From: Ancylomarina sp. DW003
GTDB taxonomy: Bacteria; Bacteroidota; Bacteroidia; Bacteroidales; Marinifilaceae
Length of the DNA: 64,000 bases
Assembly: GCF_029029505.1 (NCBI RefSeq)
Contig: NZ_JAKJSD010000003.1
Location: forward strand, 186,001-250,000
Reading direction: 5' to 3'
A program made the translations under genes and the position numbers. The notes below the pieces were generated by a model that worked only from the letters and a program-made list of their open reading frames with translations, did no database searches and was not told the DNA's origin. Position 1 is the first letter of the stretch; each line of letters starts with the position of its first letter. Positions 7,967 to 17,848 of the stretch are shown piece after piece.

Positions 7967-9187
7967 TTATTCCCAATTCAATATTTTTTTGAATAAGTAG
8001 TTTTCTGCATCAGGAAGATAAGCTCTGGCTGCTTCCAAATCTTCTTCACATAGATAATGAAGATTATTATTCATTACTGTTTCAACCTTTTCGCTGTTAA
8101 CATCAACCAAGCGAGGTTTTACTTTTCCATTCTCATCTTCAACATCTTTAAGAAACAGAGGAGAAGCATCACCTTTAGGATCAACAGTAATCATGCATTT
8201 CGATTTACCATCCTTAAATAGCTTATATACACCATTTCCTAACATAGTACATAAGTCCAAATCATAAGCTACAGGAGGGCAACAACGTAATCCAAAACCT
8301 AATTCAACCGGACGAGTTCCAATACCCAGATCGTATGATTTAATCTTACGCTGAATAAACATATTGAATACGTGCGATTTACTTACATTGAATAACTCCG
8401 GGTGACCATGCGCATCGTAAGTAAAGTTGATACCTGTACTCTTAATTTCTTCAGTATCCATAAAGTGAAAAACACCCTCGCTAATAATAGCAGCACCATA
8501 ATTTAATCCTAGAATACGACGCTTGATAATTGAAGAAATAACCAAATTGGCAATTTTCTCAGCTGAGATATCTGTTTTATTAAACATCTCAGGGATGATA
8601 ATCATTGGGAAATGAGCCGAAGCACCAATACCGAAAGCCAAATGACCGGCTTCACGTCCCATTGCTGATAATACAAACCAGTTTTGTGATGTACGAGCAT
8701 CTTCATAAACAGTTGTAGCTATTCGTACACCTTCATTTTTTGCGGAATGAAATCCAAATGTAGGAGAGCCTACAGGTAAAGGAAGATCATTATCAATCGT
8801 TTTAGGTACATGAATGTTTGAAATCGAAACTTGATTATCTTCAAGATATTTAGAAATACGATTTGCAGTAGATGCTGTATCGTCTCCACCAATGGTTACC
8901 AAAAGCTTTACATTATTCTTTACAAAGAAATTGGTGTTGAAATCAGTATCTTTTGGCTTGAAACGACTCATCTTAAGAGAAGATCCACCTTTACTAAAAA
9001 TACCATCAAGAAATGGGAAATCTAAATCTTGTGTTTCAGGCTTCTCTGAAAAAAGACCTTTGTACCCCTCGTGCATTCCAATTACACGATAACCATTCTT
9101 TAGAAATACTTTTCCTACACTACTTATTACTGTGTTAATGCCTGGAGCCGGGCCACCGCCACACAATATTACGACTGAATCTTTCAT
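7967..9187 (-). CDS. pfp: Pyrophosphate-dependent 6-phosphofructokinase
   Basis: This 406-residue PFK-family enzyme phosphorylates fructose 6-phosphate in glycolysis. The N-terminal CGGGPAPGINTVI loop binds the phosphoryl donor. Two motifs point to pyrophosphate rather than ATP as donor: GGDDTA (an Asp where ATP enzymes have Gly) and PKTIDND (Lys where ATP enzymes have Gly). PPi use makes the step reversible and saves ATP, which suits a fermenter. The catalytic TIDND aspartates and a downstream MGREAGHLAFGIG substrate loop are present. It is a single-gene unit with its own promoter (9268-9297) and terminator. The donor call is knowledge-based from these positions. Confidence 0.9.
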   Translation of the reverse strand: MKDSVVILCGGGPAPGINTVISSVGKVFLKNGYRVIGMHEGYKGLFSEKPETQDLDFPFLDGIFSKGGSSLKMSRFKPKDTDFNTNFFVKNNVKLLVTIGGDDTASTANRISKYLEDNQVSISNIHVPKTIDNDLPLPVGSPTFGFHSAKNEGVRIATTVYEDARTSQNWFVLSAMGREAGHLAFGIGASAHFPMIIIPEMFNKTDISAEKIANLVISSIIKRRILGLNYGAAIISEGVFHFMDTEEIKSTGINFTYDAHGHPELFNVSKSHVFNMFIQRKIKSYDLGIGTRPVELGFGLRCCPPVAYDLDLCTMLGNGVYKLFKDGKSKCMITVDPKGDASPLFLKDVEDENGKVKPRLVDVNSEKVETVMNNNLHYLCEEDLEAARAYLPDAENYLFKKILNWE

Positions 9188-9267
9188 GATTTTTTCTTGT
9201 ATTTTAAGTTTGGTCTTTTGTTTAAGTTCAGAGACCAGATATCACTGCTTTTTTGATGATTAAGTCG

Positions 9268-9297
9268 CAAAGATAAACCTATCGGTTTTAATACAAA
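9268..9297 (-). promoter_or_regulatory. Promoter of pfp
   Basis: On the minus strand TTTTG, 18 nt, TATCTTTG (9268-9275). This gives a leader of about 75 nt before the ATG at 9187. Confidence 0.6.
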
Positions 9298-9397
9298 ATA
9301 TTATTTGTTCATATCAAGCTAATGTCTTAATTTTCTTTAATATAAAAATCGAGGTGGTTAATCTATGAGGTGATAGGTAGTTTATATATGTAGATAG

Positions 9398-9428
9398 TTG
9401 GATATGTGTTGATTTTTACCTAGTTTTG
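9398..9428 (+). promoter_or_regulatory. Promoter of the RND efflux operon
   Basis: TTG (9398-9400), 20 nt, TAGTTTTG (9421-9428). The predicted start is about 9435, 25 nt before the first ATG of the operon. Confidence 0.55.
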
Positions 9429-9459
9429 AAGTGTTAAAGAATTCAAAATCATAAAATAT

Positions 9460-10791
9460 ATGCAAAAGTTATCCTATCGATTGATTATTTTCTTCGTGAT
9501 TTTTATTCCTTTTTATACTCTGGCTCAGACTGATGAAATTAAAATTAGTTTGGAAGAAGCTGTTATAAGAGCAGAGGAGAACAATAGAGAGATAAAAAAA
9601 TCAAAAGCCCGTGTTAATATTGCTAAGGCAAATTATCAGCAATCACATTCCTTATTCCTTCCGGGAATTAATTTATCTCATACGGCAGTCAGAACAAATG
9701 ACCCATTGGCAAGTTTTGGTTTTAAATTAAAGCAAGAAGTTGTTACGACTGCTGATTTTAATCCTGTTTTATTGAATGATCCGGGATCTATGGAGAATTT
9801 TCAGACTCAGATTAAACTTGAACAACCCTTATTAAATTTTGATGGTATATATGAGCGTAAAGCAGCCAAACTTGACTTTCAGGCTATAAGTTTAGAATCG
9901 GAGAGAACGACTGAGTATATAAAATTTGAAGTAAAGAAAGTTTATAAGCAATTGCAAGTGGCTCAGGAAGCGATACTGGTTTTTGAGAAAGCTAAAAGCA
10001 CTGCTGATGCCTACTTAAAGCAAAGTTTAGATTTCTTCAAAGAAGATTTGATTAAAGAGGCTGATGTACTGGCAGCAAAAGTTCGTGCATTGGAGATTGA
10101 AAATCAGTTGAATCAAACTAGAAATCAGAGAAAAGGGGCAGCAGATTATTTGATTTTCCTGTTAGGCCTTGAATCTAACTCTACTATAATTGCAACTGAT
10201 AATTTTGAAATTCCTGCTTTTGGAATAAAAGTTAGCGACCAGAAAATCAATAATGACCGATCTGATATTTTGGCCTATAAAAAAGGGGTGGCTGCCAAGG
10301 AACAAATGTTAAAGTCAGCCAAGAATGCTTTTCTGCCTCGAGTTAATGCTTTTGGTGCTTACGAATGGAATGATAAAGAATTCCTGGGAACAAAAGCAAA
10401 CAATTATATGATTGGAGCTTCCTTATCATGGGATCTGTTTAAAGGGTATAAGAATATTGGAAAAATAAAGAGAGCCAAAGCTGAACTTCAACTTCAAAAA
10501 TTAGATTTTGATGACTACCTGGAGCAAAATAACCTAAAAGTGAAAGAGGCTAAACGTTCATTAGTCCTGAGTATTCAGAAAATTGAGACGGGTAAATTGG
10601 CAAAGGATCAATCAGAAGAAGCATTAAGGATTCGTTCTGATCGTTTTGAGCAAGGTCTGGAAAAGATGACTGATCTTATTCAATCCGAAAGCTTATCATC
10701 GATAAAGAATCTGGAGTATCTCAATTCTATTTTGAATTATTATACGGCAAAATATTATCTGGAATTTCTTTTGGAAAAAGAACTACACTAA
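9460..10791 (+). CDS. TolC-family outer-membrane efflux protein
   Basis: This 443-residue protein starts with a typical signal peptide (hydrophobic core around residues 8-22, cleavage near LAQ). The mature part has the duplicated long-helix architecture of TolC proteins: ISLEEAVIRAEENNREIKKS opens the first repeat, and extended charged coiled-coil helices flank each beta-strand region. It forms the outer-membrane channel of a tripartite pump. It is the first gene of an operon with a periplasmic adaptor (38 bp downstream) and an RND permease. The substrate cannot be read from sequence; hydrophobic drugs, bile-like compounds or metabolites are all possible. Confidence 0.88.
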   Translation: MQKLSYRLIIFFVIFIPFYTLAQTDEIKISLEEAVIRAEENNREIKKSKARVNIAKANYQQSHSLFLPGINLSHTAVRTNDPLASFGFKLKQEVVTTADFNPVLLNDPGSMENFQTQIKLEQPLLNFDGIYERKAAKLDFQAISLESERTTEYIKFEVKKVYKQLQVAQEAILVFEKAKSTADAYLKQSLDFFKEDLIKEADVLAAKVRALEIENQLNQTRNQRKGAADYLIFLLGLESNSTIIATDNFEIPAFGIKVSDQKINNDRSDILAYKKGVAAKEQMLKSAKNAFLPRVNAFGAYEWNDKEFLGTKANNYMIGASLSWDLFKGYKNIGKIKRAKAELQLQKLDFDDYLEQNNLKVKEAKRSLVLSIQKIETGKLAKDQSEEALRIRSDRFEQGLEKMTDLIQSESLSSIKNLEYLNSILNYYTAKYYLEFLLEKELH

Positions 10792-10829
10792 ATCAAAAGT
10801 ATCAATAACCACCATTCAATATTACAAAT

Positions 10830-11915
10830 ATGAACACACGATATTATTTAAGCATAATCATTGCATTGGGATTAATGGTTTCATGTAGCAGTGAACCAAC
10901 AAAGAAGAAATCTGTAGGATTTGATTTAAGCGTAGAAGTTGCTCAAGTCAAGAATATGGAACAACCGGAACTTATAAGCTTTACCGGCAAACTTGAAGCT
11001 GCGACTCATTCAAAGCTTAGCACACGAATTATGGGACAGGTAGAGAAAGTATATGTGAAGTTAGGCGAGAAGGTAAAGAAAGGTCAACTTTTACTTCAAA
11101 TAAGTAATAAGGATATTTTGGCTAAAAAGCAGCAAGCTGAAGCGAATATTTTATTGTCGGAGACTGTTGTGGCCGATGCAACACGAAATTTGGAACGTTA
11201 TCAATCCTTATTTGATAAAAAATCGGCTTCGAAAAAAGAGTTGGAAGGCATGCAAATACAAAAGCAATTGGCCGAAGCTAAACTTGCAGGAGCAAAAGGT
11301 ATGTTGGCTCAGGTGAATGAGACTTTGAAATATGCAAACCTAAGAGCACCATATAAGGGTCGTGTAACCAAGCATTTTGTAAAAGCTGGCGATATGGCTT
11401 CACCGGGAATGCCTTTATTATCGATAGAGAAAAAAGGGAAATACGAGGTGATTGCCCGTGTTCCTGAATCGGAAATTTCAAAAATTAAAGTAGGCGATAA
11501 AGTTGGTGTTGAGTTAAGTGCACAAAATAAGCTTCGTTTACAAGCTAAAGTGACTGAGGTGAATCCTTCGGCATTAGATTCAGGAAATCAATACGAAGTT
11601 AAGTTGCAATTGAGCGACATACAGGATCCTAATCTGAAACTGTATTCCGGCATGTTTGCCAAAGTGTATATTTCAATGGGAGAGACCAAACGAATCCTTC
11701 TTCCAAAATCAGTTTTGATTGAGAAAGGACAATTGATAGGCGTTTATACTTTAAGTCAGAGTAATACGGCTCTGTTGCGTTGGATTAGAATAGGTAAAAC
11801 CTTTGGTGATTCAGTTGAAGTTCTTTCAGGCTTGAGTGCAGGAGAGAAGTATATTTTGTCTTATAAAGGTAAAATATGGGATGGTGCCAAGCTTAAGGTA
11901 AACAATACCAAATAA
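10830..11915 (+). CDS. RND efflux periplasmic adaptor lipoprotein (membrane-fusion protein)
   Basis: This 361-residue protein has a lipoprotein signal ending in LMVSC, so Cys20 should be lipidated. A biotinyl-lipoyl-like half domain (GQVEKVYVKLGEKVKKGQLL) precedes an alpha-helical hairpin (about residues 85-170), then the second lipoyl half (LRAPYKGRVTKHFVKAGDMA) and beta-barrel domains. Adaptors of this type link the inner-membrane RND permease to the TolC channel. It lies between those two genes, 32 bp before the permease. The role is secure; the substrate is unknown. Confidence 0.88.
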   Translation: MNTRYYLSIIIALGLMVSCSSEPTKKKSVGFDLSVEVAQVKNMEQPELISFTGKLEAATHSKLSTRIMGQVEKVYVKLGEKVKKGQLLLQISNKDILAKKQQAEANILLSETVVADATRNLERYQSLFDKKSASKKELEGMQIQKQLAEAKLAGAKGMLAQVNETLKYANLRAPYKGRVTKHFVKAGDMASPGMPLLSIEKKGKYEVIARVPESEISKIKVGDKVGVELSAQNKLRLQAKVTEVNPSALDSGNQYEVKLQLSDIQDPNLKLYSGMFAKVYISMGETKRILLPKSVLIEKGQLIGVYTLSQSNTALLRWIRIGKTFGDSVEVLSGLSAGEKYILSYKGKIWDGAKLKVNNTK

Positions 11916-11947
11916 TCATTTAGTTTCTCAGAAAAACCAATAGACAG

Positions 11948-14900
11948 ATGAAAATAGGATTTGCTGGCGGAATAGCCAAACTCTTTATAAATTCGAAGCT
12001 AACACCTCTATTGATGGTCGCATTTTTGATCATCGGAGCTTACAGCTCGTATCTAACACCTCGGGAAGAGGAACCTCAAATTGATGTACCTATAGCTGAT
12101 ATCTTTTTAGCTTATCCGGGTGCCAGTCCAAACGAGGTTGAATCAAGAATTGTAAAACCACTGGAAAAAGTGGTTGCGAATATATCTGGCGTAGAATATG
12201 TGTATTCCACATCTATGTCGGAACAAGCCATGCTTATTGTACAATTTTACGTGGGAGAGGATGTGGAACGTTCTCTTGTGAAAATGTATAACGAGATCAT
12301 GAAGCATATGGATGAGATGCCTAAAGGGATATCATTTCCATTAATTAAAACACGTGCCATCGATGATGTTCCTGTTCTGGGATTAACGCTTTGGAGTGAG
12401 AAATACGACGACTTCCAGCTGCGAAGAATTGCTCAGGAATTGAATAATGAGGTTGAAAAAGTAAGCGAAGTTTCATCTACTGCAATTAGAGGTGGCCGTT
12501 CGCGACAGCTTCAGGTGATTTTGAATCGTGAGTTGATGGCTAGCTACCATATCGATGCTTTAAGTATCGCGCAAAAAATTCAAGTATCAAACCAACAAAT
12601 GGGTTCAGGTTCATTTAATAATAACGATAATCAATTCTTGGTTAAGACGGGTAATTTTATTGAAAATGCCGAAGAGCTTTCGAATCTCGTTGTCGGCGTG
12701 AATAATGGAAGTCCTGTTTATTTAAAGCAATTGGCTCAGGTGAATGATGGTCCGGAAATTCCATCTCAATATGTGAGTTTTGGTTATGGTGATGTGAACG
12801 AAAAACAAGCCGCTTTTAAAGGTGAATACCCTGCAGTCACACTTTCAGTTGCAAAACGTAGAGGAGCCGATGCTATGAAAATTGCCGACCAGATTCTAAG
12901 CAAACTAGAATTGTTGAAAAAGGATTTGATCCCTTCTGATGTGCATGTTGAAGTAACTCGTAATTATGGAGCAACGGCATCCGATAAGGTGGCTGAACTT
13001 TTATTACATCTGTTGGGTGCAATTATAGCTGTAACTTTTGTGGTGATGTTAGCTATGGGCTGGCGTGGAGGTTTAGTCGTATTTCTTTCGGTACCTATCA
13101 CCTTTGCATTAACCATGTTTAGTTATTACTATCTGGATTATACTCTAAACAGAATTACATTATTTGCACTGGTCTTTGTCACGGGAATTGTGGTGGATGA
13201 TTCCATCATTATCGCCGAGAATATGCACCGTCATTTCAAAATGAAGAAAAAGTCCTTTATGGAGGCGGCCCTTCTTTCTATCGACGAGGTAGGTAACCCA
13301 ACCATTCTGGCAACCTTCACTGTAATTGCAGCGGTTCTTCCTATGGTCTTTGTGTCAGGACTAATGGGACCATATATGAGCCCTATGCCTATTGGAGCTT
13401 CCATTGCCATGATATTCTCACTCTTAGTTGCGTTAACCATTACGCCATATTTAGCGTACCGTTTATTAAAAACGGATGAAGATGATAAAGAAGAAATTGA
13501 AAGCAAATTTAAGCTTGAAGATGGTTTTATCTATAAGATTTATAACAAGACCATGCGCCCCATGTTGGAATCTCCAAAATTGCGTTGGTCGTTTATTATA
13601 TCGGTTACAGTTTTATTACTTGCTTCTACCACTTTGGTTTATTTCAAGATGGTTGCCGTTAAAATGTTGCCTTTCGATAATAAAAATGAGTTTCAGGTGA
13701 TTATTGATATGCCTGAGGGAACAACCCTTGAACGCACAGCAGCAGTAACCAAGGAATTAGCAGCTTATGTCGCTCAGCAAAATCATGTAATGGATTATCA
13801 GTGTTACGTAGGAACAGCAGCTCCAATGAATTTTAATGGCTTGGTTCGTCATTACGATTTACGTCGTGGAGCTAATATGGCTGATATTCAAGTGAATTTA
13901 ACACATAAGCACGATAGAGACGAACAATCGCATGATATTGCTAAGGCAATGCGTCCGGGTTTGCAGAAGATTGGTAAGAAATTTAACGCCAATGTTAAGG
14001 TCGTTGAAGTTCCACCAGGACCGCCAGTGATGTCAACTCTTGTAGCTGAGGTTTATGGTCCTAATGATCAGGAACGAATTTCTATCGCCTCACAGTTAAA
14101 AGGTATTTTCAGTAAAACACCTGATGTGGTTGATGTGGATTGGTTGATTGAAGATGATCAGAAAGAATACCAATTTGATGTGGATAAGGAAAAGGCCATG
14201 TTAGCTGGTGTTAGCACTCAACAAGTTGTTCAGAGCATTGCCATGACTTTGAATGGACAGGATGTTTCACAATTCTATCAGGAAAAAGAACATGAACAGA
14301 TTGGTATCAATCTTCGTTTGAAAGAAGAAGAAAGATCTAGTTTGAATGATCTTAAAAAGGTGAACATCTTAACTCAAACAGGCGAGATGATCGCCATTGG
14401 TGATATCGTTGAAGTAAATGAAATTACTAAAGAGAAGAGTATCTACCGTAAGAATCAGAAGCGCGTTGTATATGTAACTGCCGATGTAGCCGGTAAACTT
14501 GAAAGTCCGGTTTATGGTATTATGGGCATTTCTGAGAATCTAGGTGAGATTCAAGTGCCTCAAGGCTTTTCTTTAACAGAAGAATACACACAACAGCCTT
14601 TATACGAAGATGATTATAGTCTGAAATGGGATGGAGAATGGCAAATTACTTATGAAGTATTTCGTGATTTAGGAACTGCTTTTGCTGTCGTTCTTTTAGT
14701 GATTTATATGCTGATTATTGGTTGGTTCCAGAACTTTAAAGTGCCATTTGTAATGATGGTATCCATTCCTTTATCCTTAATTGGTATTTTACTTGGTCAC
14801 TGGTTAATGGGTGCTTTCTTTACAGCGACATCTATGATTGGTTTGATTGCCCTCGCGGGTATTATGGTTCGAAACGCCATACTGCTCATCGACTTTATTA

Positions 14901-15142
14901 ATCTGCGATTGGCAGAAGGTAGCCCACTTAAAGAAGCCATAATTGAAGCAGGAGCGGTAAGAACCACACCTATTCTATTAACAGCAGGAACAGTTGTTAT
15001 TGGAGCTGTAGTTATTCTATTTGATCCAATTTTCCAGGGTTTAGCAATCTCGCTTATGGGAGGAACAATTGCATCAACATTCTTAACGCTATTGATCGTT
15101 CCATTGATCTATTATATTACCGAGAAAAAGAACTATAAATAA
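11948..15142 (+). CDS. RND efflux permease (AcrB/HAE-like)
   Basis: This 1064-residue inner-membrane transporter has twelve predicted helices and two large periplasmic loops, the full length for the family. YPGASPNEVESRIVKPLEKV marks the porter domain, VTGIVVDDSIIIAENMHRH includes the paired Asp of TM4 used in proton relay, and GIMVRNAILLIDFINLR marks the second half. It uses the proton gradient to drive drug or metabolite export with the two preceding gene products. A strong terminator follows. Substrate class is unresolved; the sequence lacks the obvious signature of CzcA-type metal pumps. Confidence 0.9.
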   Translation: MKIGFAGGIAKLFINSKLTPLLMVAFLIIGAYSSYLTPREEEPQIDVPIADIFLAYPGASPNEVESRIVKPLEKVVANISGVEYVYSTSMSEQAMLIVQFYVGEDVERSLVKMYNEIMKHMDEMPKGISFPLIKTRAIDDVPVLGLTLWSEKYDDFQLRRIAQELNNEVEKVSEVSSTAIRGGRSRQLQVILNRELMASYHIDALSIAQKIQVSNQQMGSGSFNNNDNQFLVKTGNFIENAEELSNLVVGVNNGSPVYLKQLAQVNDGPEIPSQYVSFGYGDVNEKQAAFKGEYPAVTLSVAKRRGADAMKIADQILSKLELLKKDLIPSDVHVEVTRNYGATASDKVAELLLHLLGAIIAVTFVVMLAMGWRGGLVVFLSVPITFALTMFSYYYLDYTLNRITLFALVFVTGIVVDDSIIIAENMHRHFKMKKKSFMEAALLSIDEVGNPTILATFTVIAAVLPMVFVSGLMGPYMSPMPIGASIAMIFSLLVALTITPYLAYRLLKTDEDDKEEIESKFKLEDGFIYKIYNKTMRPMLESPKLRWSFIISVTVLLLASTTLVYFKMVAVKMLPFDNKNEFQVIIDMPEGTTLERTAAVTKELAAYVAQQNHVMDYQCYVGTAAPMNFNGLVRHYDLRRGANMADIQVNLTHKHDRDEQSHDIAKAMRPGLQKIGKKFNANVKVVEVPPGPPVMSTLVAEVYGPNDQERISIASQLKGIFSKTPDVVDVDWLIEDDQKEYQFDVDKEKAMLAGVSTQQVVQSIAMTLNGQDVSQFYQEKEHEQIGINLRLKEEERSSLNDLKKVNILTQTGEMIAIGDIVEVNEITKEKSIYRKNQKRVVYVTADVAGKLESPVYGIMGISENLGEIQVPQGFSLTEEYTQQPLYEDDYSLKWDGEWQITYEVFRDLGTAFAVVLLVIYMLIIGWFQNFKVPFVMMVSIPLSLIGILLGHWLMGAFFTATSMIGLIALAGIMVRNAILLIDFINLRLAEGSPLKEAIIEAGAVRTTPILLTAGTVVIGAVVILFDPIFQGLAISLMGGTIASTFLTLLIVPLIYYITEKKNYK

Positions 15143-15161
15143 TATTTTTAAACTAATTTGC

Positions 15162-15195
15162 AGCCCCAAATCAGATAATGGTTTGGGGCTTTTTT
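15162..15195 (+). terminator. Terminator of the RND operon
   Basis: A nine-bp perfect stem AGCCCCAAA/TTTGGGGCT (15162-15170 with 15182-15190) is followed by T6. Confidence 0.9.
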
Positions 15196-15216
15196 ATCAG
15201 AAATGAAAACACTTAA

Positions 15217-16479
15217 ATGAATATTAGAAAGAAATCAGATACAGAATTTATCATCATTATGGCATCCTTGATGTCCTTAGCATCATTATCTATTGATGCT
15301 TTATTACCTGGCTTAAATGAAATTGCAGATTCAATAGGCATCTCAAATGCGAAAAACAATCAGCTCTTAATCACCATGATATTTTTAGGAACAGGATTTG
15401 GTCAGCTAATCTCTGGTCCATTATCCGATAGTTTAGGTCGTAAGCCAGTTGTTTATATGGGCTATTCTGTTTTTGCCATGGCTAGCTTGCTTTGTATTTT
15501 TGCCACAAGTTTAGAGATGATGGTCTTGGGAAGAATTTTACAAGGTATTGGTTTATCTGCTCCAAAAACCATTAGTATGGCAATGGTTAGAGATCGATTT
15601 GTCGGAGATTATATGGCTAGGATTATGTCTTTTGTGACGGTTATCTTCATTTTAGCACCTATTGTTGCCCCTTCCTTTGGAAAGTTGATGTTAGATAACT
15701 TTGGTTGGCAATCTATCTTTACCAGTCAAGTTTTATTTGGCTTATTCGTAGTTATCTGGTTATGGCAACGTCAGCCTGAAACTTTGATTGAAGAAAAGAG
15801 AAAGAAAATGAAATTATCTCTCTTCACAGAGGGTGTAAAGGAATTTTCAAAATACAAACAAACTATCATTTTCACTTTAGTCTCAGGCCTTGCTACTGCT
15901 GCTTTTATGGTGTATTTGAGTTCCAGTCAACATATCTTCCAAGTGCAATATGGTTTGGTTAATGAGTTTCCTTATATTTTTGCAGGGATAGCAATAGTTG
16001 TTGGTTTATCAACCTTTTTAAATGGAACATTTGTTATCCGTTTCGGCATGTTAAAATTGGTTTCAGCATTCACCCTTGCCTTAACGCTTATTTCTCTAAC
16101 TTACGTATTCTTGTATTATGGAGAGCCGAATCCTGACCTTCCAATTTTGTTAATCTTCTTTGTTATGATGATTTTCTGTGTAGGCTTTATGTTTGGAAAT
16201 ATTAATGCTTTAGCCATGCAGCCAATTGGTCATATTGCTGGAATAGGTGCAGCTATATTTGGTTTCGTAGCAACAATTATTGCTGTACCACTTGCAACTT
16301 TTATTGGTAGATATATTGAATTGACTGCAATAGCTCTTTTTATTGGTTTTGCTGTTTGTGGAGGATTATCATTACTCTTAATTCATTACTTCAAGTGGTC
16401 AAATAAAAGAAAGGCAGTAGAACAGGAAAGCAAACTTCAAGTTCAGCCTCTTTTAGTTTCGGATAAAATCACGAAATAG
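15217..16479 (+). CDS. MFS multidrug exporter, Bcr/CflA family
   Basis: This 420-residue transporter has twelve predicted transmembrane helices. The N-terminal half shows the Bcr/CflA pattern: a Asp in TM1 (SLASLSIDALLPGLNEIADS), and the motif-A loop GPLSDSLGRKPV between TM2 and TM3. Motif C-like GIGLSAPKTISMAMVRDRF follows. The family exports drugs such as bicyclomycin or sulfonamides, or amino acids, by proton antiport. It begins just past the RND terminator and ends with its own terminator. It may be transcribed by read-through from the pump operon. The substrate is unknown. Confidence 0.85.
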   Translation: MNIRKKSDTEFIIIMASLMSLASLSIDALLPGLNEIADSIGISNAKNNQLLITMIFLGTGFGQLISGPLSDSLGRKPVVYMGYSVFAMASLLCIFATSLEMMVLGRILQGIGLSAPKTISMAMVRDRFVGDYMARIMSFVTVIFILAPIVAPSFGKLMLDNFGWQSIFTSQVLFGLFVVIWLWQRQPETLIEEKRKKMKLSLFTEGVKEFSKYKQTIIFTLVSGLATAAFMVYLSSSQHIFQVQYGLVNEFPYIFAGIAIVVGLSTFLNGTFVIRFGMLKLVSAFTLALTLISLTYVFLYYGEPNPDLPILLIFFVMMIFCVGFMFGNINALAMQPIGHIAGIGAAIFGFVATIIAVPLATFIGRYIELTAIALFIGFAVCGGLSLLLIHYFKWSNKRKAVEQESKLQVQPLLVSDKITK

Positions 16480-16505
16480 TTTTTAAAAATATAAATTAAA
16501 ACAAG

Positions 16506-16537
16506 CCTCAAACCTGAAATTGGTTTGGGGATTATTT
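16506..16537 (+). terminator. Terminator of the MFS gene
   Basis: A nine-bp stem (16506-16514 with 16522-16530, one G-U pair) is followed by ATTATTTT. Confidence 0.75.
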
Positions 16538-16641
16538 TGCTTATAGAATTTAAGCTCAGTATAACAAATACAATATATAAACCTGATATAAATCATAGCA
16601 ATATAATTCAGGCTACAGAAGGGCCTTGAAGACAATTGCAT

Positions 16642-16649
16642 TATTTTTG
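16642..16649 (+). promoter_or_regulatory. Probable -7 box of the dehydrogenase-like gene
   Basis: TATTTTTG fits TAnnTTTG and lies 23 nt before the ATG at 16673. No TTG at the right distance was found, so only the -7 element is supported. Confidence 0.4.
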
Positions 16650-16672
16650 CTCCAATAAATTAAGGAAAAGGA

Positions 16673-17611
16673 ATGGATAATATAAAGTTCAAACAGATAG
16701 TAATTGTTGATTATACGGGCTTGCAGGAATTTGCCCTCGATAAGCTCCAAGCCATATCGGAACAAAGAATAATAACCTATAATGATATACCTAAAGACGA
16801 TGCCGAAATCATAAATCGCATTCAGTATGCCGATTGTGTATTCGTATCGTGGAATACGCGTATTAATGCGAATGTATTAAGCCAGTGTCATAATTTGAAA
16901 TATATTGGGATGTGTTGTAGCTTAATCGATTTAGAATCAGCTAATGTCGATGTTTCTTATGCTATGGAAAAAGGCATTATTGTAAAAGGAGTTAGAGACT
17001 ATGGTGACGAAGGCGTTGGTGAATTTATAATAACAGAATTGATTCAGTTACTTAAGGGTTTAGGTAAGCATCAATGGCGTGAAGAACCCGTAGAACTGAC
17101 GAATAAAAAAGTTGGTATTATTGGTATAGGTACTACGGGACGTTTAACCGCCTGTCGCTTGCAGGCTTTCGGGGCTAAAACTTTTTATTACAGCCGTAGC
17201 AGAAAACCCAATGCCGAGAGTGAAGGGATCGAATATATGCCTTTAAATAAATTGTTATACCATTGCGATATTATTTCTTTTCACTTACCACGAGGAACTA
17301 AAATCTTAAGTGCCGAGCATTTTAAAACCTTTGGGAATGATAAAATTTTGATTAATACCTCACTTGGCTTGTGTTTTGAGAAAGAGGATTTTAAGGAGTG
17401 GATCAGTATAAAAGGGAATTATGCGATTTTCGATTCTGTTGCCTTTGGTGAGCATAAAGCCGAATTGATTCAGTATGATAATATTATATATTCAGAAGCC
17501 ACTTCAGGATGGACCAAGGAGGCTAAAGAGCGTTTATCTTATAAAGTTCTTGAGAACTTAAACGAATACGCAAGGAGTAAAGAGCAGGAAGAACTTTGTT
17601 CAAGTCTCTAG
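16673..17611 (+). CDS. D-2-hydroxyacid dehydrogenase homologue lacking catalytic residues
   Basis: This 312-residue protein has the two-domain fold of NAD-dependent D-2-hydroxyacid dehydrogenases. The nucleotide-binding loop GIIGIGTTGRLTACRLQAFG is intact and a YYSRSRK segment sits where NADP/NAD ribose is read. The catalytic positions are changed: the usual N-x-x-R-G is NTSLG (no Arg), and the usual P-H-x-A-x-x-T near the C-terminus is SEATSGWT (no His). It may therefore bind a dinucleotide without acting as a classical dehydrogenase, or use another chemistry. It is a single-gene unit with its own -7 box and terminator. Confidence 0.75.
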   Translation: MDNIKFKQIVIVDYTGLQEFALDKLQAISEQRIITYNDIPKDDAEIINRIQYADCVFVSWNTRINANVLSQCHNLKYIGMCCSLIDLESANVDVSYAMEKGIIVKGVRDYGDEGVGEFIITELIQLLKGLGKHQWREEPVELTNKKVGIIGIGTTGRLTACRLQAFGAKTFYYSRSRKPNAESEGIEYMPLNKLLYHCDIISFHLPRGTKILSAEHFKTFGNDKILINTSLGLCFEKEDFKEWISIKGNYAIFDSVAFGEHKAELIQYDNIIYSEATSGWTKEAKERLSYKVLENLNEYARSKEQEELCSSL

Positions 17612-17637
17612 AAAAATAAGATTATCAGACAATTAAG

Positions 17638-17670
17638 ATCCTCGGACATGAAAGTGTTTGGGGATTTTGT
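17638..17670 (+). terminator. Terminator after the dehydrogenase homologue
   Basis: Eleven-nt arms (17638-17648 with 17655-17665, three G-U pairs) are followed by TTTTGTTTTG. Confidence 0.6.
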
Positions 17671-17848
17671 TTTGTTACAAAATTAATCTCCTTTATGTAG
17701 AGTTGTTCTATTTTATTGATCATTTTTATTTTACTTCAGTCAAAAATATTGTTTAGTTTTTTCTTTTCTTAGTTTTAAATGTCATTAGCAATAATAAGTG
17801 TGTTGAAAGCTTACACTTCTGATTATAAATAACTAAAAACTAGATTGG

